From positions 1 through 5,360 of the forward strand of contig DMKB01000382.1 in the NCBI GenBank assembly GCA_003454665.1: a stretch of DNA of 5,360 nt, in the 5' to 3' direction. The DNA comes from Nitrospiraceae bacterium (lineage in GTDB: Bacteria; Nitrospirota; UBA9217). Below the pieces are notes generated by a model that was not told the DNA's origin, made no database searches, and worked only from the letters and a program-made list of their open reading frames with translations. The position numbers were made by a program, and so were the translations under genes. Numbering within the stretch: position 1 is the stretch's first letter; every line of letters begins with the position of its first letter. Shown one piece after another: positions 1 through 3,570 of the stretch.

Positions 1-41
1 CCGGTAACGATGACCACTCTCTTACGATCGTGCTGAACCAT
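1..41 (-). CDS. bioD: Start of probable dethiobiotin synthetase (partial)
   Basis: Reading leftward from an ATG at 41 gives MVQHDRKRVVIVTG before the window ends. A run of hydrophobic residues followed by TG at the N terminus is how BioD begins, just before its P-loop. BioD is the ATP-dependent carboxylase that closes the ureido ring of dethiobiotin. The ATG at 41 is preferred because GAGGGG at 57-52 lies 10 nt upstream. A GTG at 17, giving MVIVTG, is the alternative and has only AAGAG almost touching it. With the ATG start the gene overlaps the last 20 nt of bioF in another frame, which suggests translational coupling. The P-loop itself is outside the window, so the call rests on 14 residues plus operon context. 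A short-chain dehydrogenase of the FabG type also starts with a VTG motif and is the main alternative. Confidence 0.5.
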   Translation of the reverse strand, partial: MVQHDRKRVVIVT

Positions 42-1200
42 CGGTAAAATACCCCTCGCTTTTCAGCCGCGAAAACATCCTGAGCGCCTCGTCGATATCC
101 TCATCGGAATGGGATGCCATGACCGTGGTCCTGATCCGCGCGCTGCCATCGGCCACCGTGGGTGGCCTGATGGCCGGGGCAAACACCCCCCCCTCAAAAA
201 GAGCGGCCCCGGCGCTGAGCGCCGCTTCCGAATCGCCGACAATGACCGGGATGATCGATGATTCAGAATCGCCGGTACGCAGGCCGATGGCATGCAGTCC
301 CTGCACGAAGCGTTCGCGGTTATGCCATAACCGTGCCCGTCGTTCCGGTTCGGCTTCCACGATATCGAGGGCAGCAATCGAAGCAGCGCAGACCGCAGGC
401 GGCAGCGACGTACTGAAGATAAAGCTCCGCGACCTGTTGAGAAGGTAGGCAACCACATCCCCGTCACCGGCCACGTACGCGCCAAAGGACCCCAGGGCCT
501 TGCCGAGCGTGCCCATCTGGACAGGGACCTTCCCCTGAAGACCGAAGTGCTCTACCGTGCCTTTTCCATTCCCGCCGAGCACGCCCGTGGCATGGGCATC
601 ATCAACCATAAGCACGGCACCGTGCTTCTCCGCAAGCGAGCAAAGTTCAGGGAGGGGGGCCAGGTCACCGTCCATACTGAATACGCCGTCCGTCACGATC
701 AGCCTTCTTCCAGCACGGGCCGTCTTCTTCAGGATTTTTTCCACCTGCTCCATGTCCTTATGGGCGTAGACATGGACCTGCGCCCTGCTCAGCCGGCACC
801 CGTCGATAATACTCGCATGGTTCAGGCTGTCGCTCAGAATCGCATCACCTGCTCCGGCCAGGGACGGGATCATACCGGTATTCGCGGCATAGCCGGAGTT
901 GCACAGAAGCGCTGATTCCGTACCCTTGAACGCGGCGATTCTTCGCTCCAGTTCCTCGTGGAGAGGGCTCGTGCCGGAAATCAGGCGGGACGCGCCGGAA
1001 CCGAAGCCGAACCGCTCCACGGCTGAGCAGGCCGCCGAGGCAAGTGCAGGATGGCCTGCCAGTCCGAGGTAATCATTGGAGCACAGCAGAAGCACCTTCC
1101 TGCCCTCTACGGTGACCCATGGCCCTTGGCCGGACTCCACGACCATCGGCTTCCTCAGGAGATGCTTCTGTTGTAAGGTGGAAAGTTCCTCTTCAAACAT
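22..1200 (-). CDS. bioF: 8-amino-7-oxononanoate synthase
   Basis: This cytoplasmic PLP enzyme of the alpha-oxoamine synthase family condenses pimeloyl-CoA with L-alanine, releasing CO2 and CoA, to form 8-amino-7-oxononanoate (KAPA). The 392 residues are the normal family length. Visible landmarks are SNDYLGLAGHP (41-51), the glycine-rich FGFGSGASRLISGT region (64-77), SLNHAS with the PLP-stacking His128 (125-130), DGVFSMDGD (171-179), DDAHATG (200-206), and TLGKALGSFG (231-240) with Lys234 as the PLP Schiff-base lysine. STSLPP (263-268) and RPPTV (345-349) complete the fold. The ATG at 1200 follows the bioW stop by 12 nt, with a weak GGTGA ribosome site. This spacing indicates one transcript with bioW. 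The related enzymes KBL, ALAS and SPT share the fold, but the biotin context settles the assignment. A G8 run lies at codons 336-339, with the frame intact on both sides. Confidence 0.97.
   Translation of the reverse strand: MFEEELSTLQQKHLLRKPMVVESGQGPWVTVEGRKVLLLCSNDYLGLAGHPALASAACSAVERFGFGSGASRLISGTSPLHEELERRIAAFKGTESALLCNSGYAANTGMIPSLAGAGDAILSDSLNHASIIDGCRLSRAQVHVYAHKDMEQVEKILKKTARAGRRLIVTDGVFSMDGDLAPLPELCSLAEKHGAVLMVDDAHATGVLGGNGKGTVEHFGLQGKVPVQMGTLGKALGSFGAYVAGDGDVVAYLLNRSRSFIFSTSLPPAVCAASIAALDIVEAEPERRARLWHNRERFVQGLHAIGLRTGDSESSIIPVIVGDSEAALSAGAALFEGGVFAPAIRPPTVADGSARIRTTVMASHSDEDIDEALRMFSRLKSEGYFTDGSARS
52..57 (-). promoter_or_regulatory. Ribosome binding site for the gene downstream of bioF
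   Basis: The minus strand reads GAGGGG here, 10 nt before the ATG at 41. It lies inside the bioF coding sequence. It favours the ATG start over the GTG at 17 for the probable bioD gene. Confidence 0.45.
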
Positions 1201-1212
1201 GATATCACCGAA

Positions 1213-2055
1213 CTACCTGACCGGCGATCCCTTGGCTGTTTCCAGAGCACGCAGGAACTCATCAGGGCTGACCTCGGGCCTGCACAGCCCCGGGCTGTCA
1301 ATCAGCACTGCCTCGGTCCGCGTATAGGCCAGGAATGCAGTCTCATCAAACCTTTCCTTTGAGACGAAATACGCTCTGCCGCCCTTCGCGTCACCGAAAT
1401 CCTTTAAGGAAGGAAACCGTACGTATCCCAGAACAGGAGAAGCAACATAGCCGGCAGTATAATCAGGATCATCGGACCAGCAGAGTTCCGCGATGAGTCC
1501 CGGCGCAAAGGCGCCTTTTGTGGCGAGGGCAAGGGCTTCGCGGGTGCGAACATGGGACAGTCCTCTCTCTTCGAGTTTCCGCGCTGTTTTTTCTTCTTCT
1601 CCTGCGCTCCAGCCGAACCGGGTTACCCGAACGCCGCGCTCCTGGTCCGCCTCGAGCCGTTCCCCGGTCCGGGCATCGATGATCATGGCGCCGCGCATAT
1701 TCTCCCCTGACGGAGCAGCGCCGCGGCTGATAATGCTGATCGCCTCCGCCGCCGCTCTCCGGGAAACGCCCGTGTACGTCAACACTGTAACAGCCGCTGC
1801 TCTGCCGGCCTCCATGCCGGAAAGGCCCAACGTAACCACATCGAGTGCCCGCAGCGTTCGTATCGATACCCCATCCAGGCTGTCTATACTCAGCACAATC
1901 TCGTCAGGCCCGGCGGCTTTCCCCCTGGCGCGGGAAAGGAGATCATGGATAAAGGCATCGACGCGATCTGACGGTACTATTCCTTCGGCGCCGGAAACGT
2001 GCTTTCCGCGGACTGATGCGCTCATACGGATACTGTAAAGATTATTTTGCGGCAT
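1213..2055 (-). CDS. bioW: 6-carboxyhexanoate-CoA ligase (pimeloyl-CoA synthetase)
   Basis: BioW uses ATP and CoA to activate free pimelate to pimeloyl-CoA, the substrate of BioF encoded just downstream. Family signatures are LYSIRMSAS near the N terminus (6-14), KHVSGAE (18-24), RGAMIIDARTGERLE (121-135) followed by RGVRVTR (140-146), and ELCWSDDPDYTAGYVAS (190-206), the most diagnostic block. The 280 residues are somewhat longer than the Bacillus protein as I remember it (about 260), with the extra mostly as a C-terminal tail after residue 255. The ATG at 2055 is the only workable start: an in-frame TGA lies at 2067-2065, and the next Met (residue 11) is inside the conserved YSIRM block. 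No good SD precedes this ATG; AAGGGA is 18 nt away. BioW replaces the BioC/BioH route. It implies a supply of free pimelate, whose source is not visible here. Confidence 0.95.
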   Translation of the reverse strand: MPQNNLYSIRMSASVRGKHVSGAEGIVPSDRVDAFIHDLLSRARGKAAGPDEIVLSIDSLDGVSIRTLRALDVVTLGLSGMEAGRAAAVTVLTYTGVSRRAAAEAISIISRGAAPSGENMRGAMIIDARTGERLEADQERGVRVTRFGWSAGEEEKTARKLEERGLSHVRTREALALATKGAFAPGLIAELCWSDDPDYTAGYVASPVLGYVRFPSLKDFGDAKGGRAYFVSKERFDETAFLAYTRTEAVLIDSPGLCRPEVSPDEFLRALETAKGSPVR

Positions 2056-2100
2056 AAGAGTAGATCAACGATGTCCCTTCATGGGAGCGGCGAAACAAAG

Positions 2101-2122
2101 AGCGGGAGCACCTGTGCCCGCT
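2101..2122 (-). terminator. Intercistronic hairpin after bioB, possible weak or partial terminator
   Basis: An inverted repeat pairs AGCGGG (2101-2106) with CCCGCT (2117-2122). One mismatch is followed by two further pairs and a 4-nt loop. On the minus strand it begins 8 nt after the bioB stop and is followed by CTTTGTTT, an interrupted U-tract. It could act as an inefficient intrinsic terminator, lowering bioW-bioF output relative to bioB. It could instead be an mRNA processing or stabilising stem. The plus-strand side is followed by GTTTTCCTT, but no plus-strand gene ends here. Confidence 0.4.
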
Positions 2123-2130
2123 GTTTTCCT

Positions 2131-3126
2131 TCACTCGCCGACGTGCAGTCCGAGGTCTTCGATCATCTTAAGATCATCGGCAGGATCAAGGCCGGTGGTC
2201 GTGAGGTAGTTACCGATCATGAAGCCGTCGGCGCCGGCCATGAATATCAGGGGATGGAGCTGTCCCAGGGCGGTTCCCCGGCCGGCACAGATGCGGATCT
2301 CCCTGTCAGGCAGGATCATCCGGAAGAGGGCAATGGCATGGAGCGCCTCGATGGGTGCAATTGTGGTCCCCCCTTCCAGGGGCGTGCCCTGGATCGGCAT
2401 GAGAAAATTGATCGGCACGGAGTCAACGTTGATTTCCCGAAGGGACAGGGCCATGCTGATCCGGTCTTCCATGCTCTCTCCCATACCCAGGATGCCGCCG
2501 CTGCAGGTGGAAAGCCCGAGCGAACGGGCATGCTGGAGCAGGCTGATCCGCTCGTCGAAGGTATGGGTCGTGCAGATCTGTGAAAAAAACGCTCTCGAAG
2601 TCTCGATATTGTGATGATACCGCTCAAGCCCCGCGTCTTTCAGATAAGCAAGCTGCTTCTCCGTAAGGGTCCCAAGGGTGGCGCATGGTGAGAGGCCTGT
2701 TTCCCGCACCCGCCTGATTCCCTGTGCGATCGACTCCAGGTCCTCGGGGGAATCGATGCCGCGCCCGCTCGTCACAATGCAGAACCGCTTTGCACCGTTC
2801 CGCTTCGCGCCTTCCGCCGCCCCTGCCATCTCGTCGACGTTGATGAGGGGATACACCGGGGCCGCTGTGGAATGGTGGGTAGACTGAGCGCAGAACGAAC
2901 AGTCTTCGCTGCAGGCGCCGGACTTGGCATTGACGATTGAACAGATGTCGACGACCGTGCCGCGGAAGTGCTCCCGCACCCGGTTCGCCCCGGCAAGGAG
3001 GTCGAAGAGATCGGCCTTCTCAAGGGCAGCGAGCTCCATCGCTTCGTGATGATCCAGTTGTTTTCCCTCCAGGATATCGTCCACGACAGCAATGACTGCA
3101 TTTTTTACATTAGTTTTCATAGACAT
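2131..3126 (-). CDS. bioB: Biotin synthase (radical SAM)
   Basis: BioB inserts sulfur between C6 and C9 of dethiobiotin, using SAM radical chemistry and a sacrificial [2Fe-2S] cluster. The radical-SAM motif CxxxCxxC is Cys72, Cys76 and Cys79 (ACSEDCSFCAQS, 71-82), ligating the [4Fe-4S] cluster. The expected [2Fe-2S] ligands are present: Cys116 in RFCIVTSG, Cys148 in SPCATLG, Cys208 in STCSGGILGMGE, and Arg278 in IRICAGR. YHHNIETS (170-177) matches the substrate/SAM-binding segment, with Glu where the E. coli protein has Asp. NFLMPIQGTPLEG (240-252) is also typical. The length of 331 is normal. Two ATGs compete for the start, 3126 (MSMKTN) and 3120 (MKTN). The only good SD (3149-3144) is 17 or 23 nt away and better placed for a mini-ORF. 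It is first in the operon, behind a BirA operator, and separated from bioW by 75 nt. Confidence 0.97.
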   Translation of the reverse strand: MSMKTNVKNAVIAVVDDILEGKQLDHHEAMELAALEKADLFDLLAGANRVREHFRGTVVDICSIVNAKSGACSEDCSFCAQSTHHSTAAPVYPLINVDEMAGAAEGAKRNGAKRFCIVTSGRGIDSPEDLESIAQGIRRVRETGLSPCATLGTLTEKQLAYLKDAGLERYHHNIETSRAFFSQICTTHTFDERISLLQHARSLGLSTCSGGILGMGESMEDRISMALSLREINVDSVPINFLMPIQGTPLEGGTTIAPIEALHAIALFRMILPDREIRICAGRGTALGQLHPLIFMAGADGFMIGNYLTTTGLDPADDLKMIEDLGLHVGE

Positions 3127-3137
3127 AGCTTTAACAT
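3117..3137 (-). other. Candidate six-codon leader ORF overlapping the bioB start
   Basis: An ATG at 3137 sits 6 nt after the strong SD GGGAGG and encodes MLKLCL before a TGA at 3119-3117. That stop overlaps the second bioB ATG (3120-3118) as ATGA, the usual geometry for translational reinitiation. The frame differs from bioB. It may be a real coupling device or a chance arrangement. Six codons carry no statistical coding signal, so the support is purely positional. Confidence 0.3.
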
Positions 3138-3157
3138 GATCTGCCTCCCATTGTCAA
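3129..3157 (-). promoter_or_regulatory. Candidate bio operon promoter overlapping the operator
   Basis: A perfect -35 hexamer TTGACA (3157-3152) lies inside the proximal BirA half-site. A poor -10, TTAAAG (3134-3129), follows after 17 nt. BirA binding would block it directly. However, transcription would then start near 3122, leaving out the SD and the ATG at 3126 and leaving only the ATG at 3120 with almost no leader. The TTGACA may simply be part of the BirA half-site. A promoter upstream of the operator, for example with TATTAA at 3200-3195, is possible but has no recognisable -35. Confidence 0.3.
3144..3149 (-). promoter_or_regulatory. Strong Shine-Dalgarno upstream of bioB
   Basis: The minus strand reads GGGAGG. 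It is 6 nt from the ATG at 3137, 17 nt from the ATG at 3126 and 23 nt from the ATG at 3120. Only the first distance is optimal, and that ATG opens the mini-ORF rather than bioB. It directly abuts the BirA operator. Confidence 0.5.
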
Positions 3158-3184
3158 CCTTTTTCTGGGGTTTAGGTTAACAAT
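3150..3184. promoter_or_regulatory. BirA operator (biotin repressor binding site)
   Basis: The half-sites are ATTGTCAACC (3150-3159) and GGTTAACAAT (3175-3184), separated by 15 nt. The arms are inverted repeats with one mismatch in ten. This fits the known bacterial BirA consensus, TTGTAAACC, a 14-16 nt spacer, then GGTTTACAA. It lies 23 nt before the first bioB codon. BirA dimers loaded with biotinoyl-5'-AMP should bind it and repress the bioBWF transcript when biotin is plentiful. The site predicts that this organism's biotin protein ligase carries the N-terminal helix-turn-helix domain. Confidence 0.88.
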
Positions 3185-3496
3185 AAGTGCCCCATTAATA
3201 AGCATCTCTTGGGACACAAGAAAGATGTCCGGAAATCAAAGAGAAGCGGACAGGGTAAAAGAGCAAAGCATTTCATCATGACACAAAACAACGCAGAGAT
3301 GCGGCAAGGCCCCGTTACTCTCCATAACCATCGGACGCTCAGCCGGAAACCGTCCACGCCGACGGTATCCGCTACACGACCGGTGAATGCCATGAATTCA
3401 TGAGCGCGCAATGCCGAAGCGTTCTCGGTGATCAACGGGGAATACCTATCTCCATAAAAAACAGTATTTCTTTCCCGTTTTTGAAACAAATCACTC
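3185..3496. other. Divergent intergenic stretch with no convincing gene
   Basis: About 310 nt between the BirA operator and the clpC promoter. Open frames exist on both strands, the longest being 105 codons on the minus strand at 3172-3489. That protein is rich in Cys, Phe and Leu without family resemblance, and the frame runs through the BirA operator. I see no tRNA, no CIRCE element (TTAGCACTC/GAGTGCTAA) and no terminator. The segment at 3456-3490 is AT-rich with A and T tracts just upstream of the clpC -35, so it could act as a promoter UP-type element. Confidence 0.5.
3203..3230. repeat. Imperfect inverted repeat with an alternative pairing
   Basis: CATCTCTTG (3203-3211) can pair with CAAG plus AGATG (3217-3220 and 3223-3227), with an AA bulge and a GGACA loop. 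The loop GGACA (3212-3216) can instead pair with TGTCC (3226-3230), so the two stems exclude each other. It lies between the two promoters, and no function can be assigned. Confidence 0.25.
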
Positions 3497-3526
3497 TTGA
3501 CTTTACTGATGAGAATGGAGTATATT
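3497..3526 (+). promoter_or_regulatory. Sigma70-type promoter of clpC
   Basis: The -35 TTGACT (3497-3502) and -10 TATATT (3521-3526) each match consensus in 5 of 6 positions, with an 18-nt spacer. Transcription would start near 3533, giving a leader of about 38 nt before clpC. An A/T-rich stretch lies immediately upstream. No CtsR, HrcA/CIRCE or sigma32-type sequence is recognisable, so expression looks housekeeping unless the overlapping inverted repeat is an operator. Confidence 0.7.
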
Positions 3527-3535
3527 TTAATCAGT
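3505..3535. repeat. Inverted repeat spanning the clpC promoter spacer and -10
   Basis: ACTGAT (3505-3510) and ATCAGT (3530-3535) are perfect 6-nt inverted arms, 19 nt apart. They flank the promoter spacer and -10 box. Their position suits a repressor operator, but arms this short can arise by chance. Confidence 0.25.
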
Positions 3536-3570
3536 CGAATGTAGTTCTCTCATGAAGGCGGAATCCGTTT

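Noticed and set aside
1493..2038. 181-codon plus-strand frame opposite bioW
   Set aside because: It is a shadow of bioW, and its Ser/Arg/Pro-rich product is typical of antisense GC-rich DNA.
2042..2068. Short TTG-initiated frame with AAGGGA 5 nt upstream, overlapping the bioW start
   Set aside because: It resembles the bioB mini-ORF arrangement but uses a rare start codon and only 8 codons, without a stop-start overlap. It is too weak to call.
2047..2583. 178-codon plus-strand frame opposite bioB
   Set aside because: It is the antisense shadow of the conserved bioB coding sequence. The minus-strand reading has all radical-SAM motifs.
3391..3402. 12-bp perfect palindrome CATGAATTCATG
   Set aside because: A 12-bp palindrome is expected about once by chance in a window this size, and it does not extend or sit at a promoter.
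3209..3403. 64-codon plus-strand open frame upstream of clpC
   Set aside because: The composition is basic and low-complexity with no recognisable domain, and it overlaps the other candidate frame. Nothing supports coding.
3172..3489. 105-codon minus-strand open frame in the intergenic region
   Set aside because: It has no family resemblance and an unusual composition (Cys/Phe/Leu-rich), and it runs through the BirA operator. It has no clear SD, and chance frames of this length are common in GC-rich DNA.
3456..3490. A-tract and T-tract pair (AAAAAAC ... GTTTTTG) as a terminator
   Set aside because: The pairing is almost all A-T with a long loop and no GC stem, and no gene ends nearby. It is more likely AT-rich promoter-upstream DNA.
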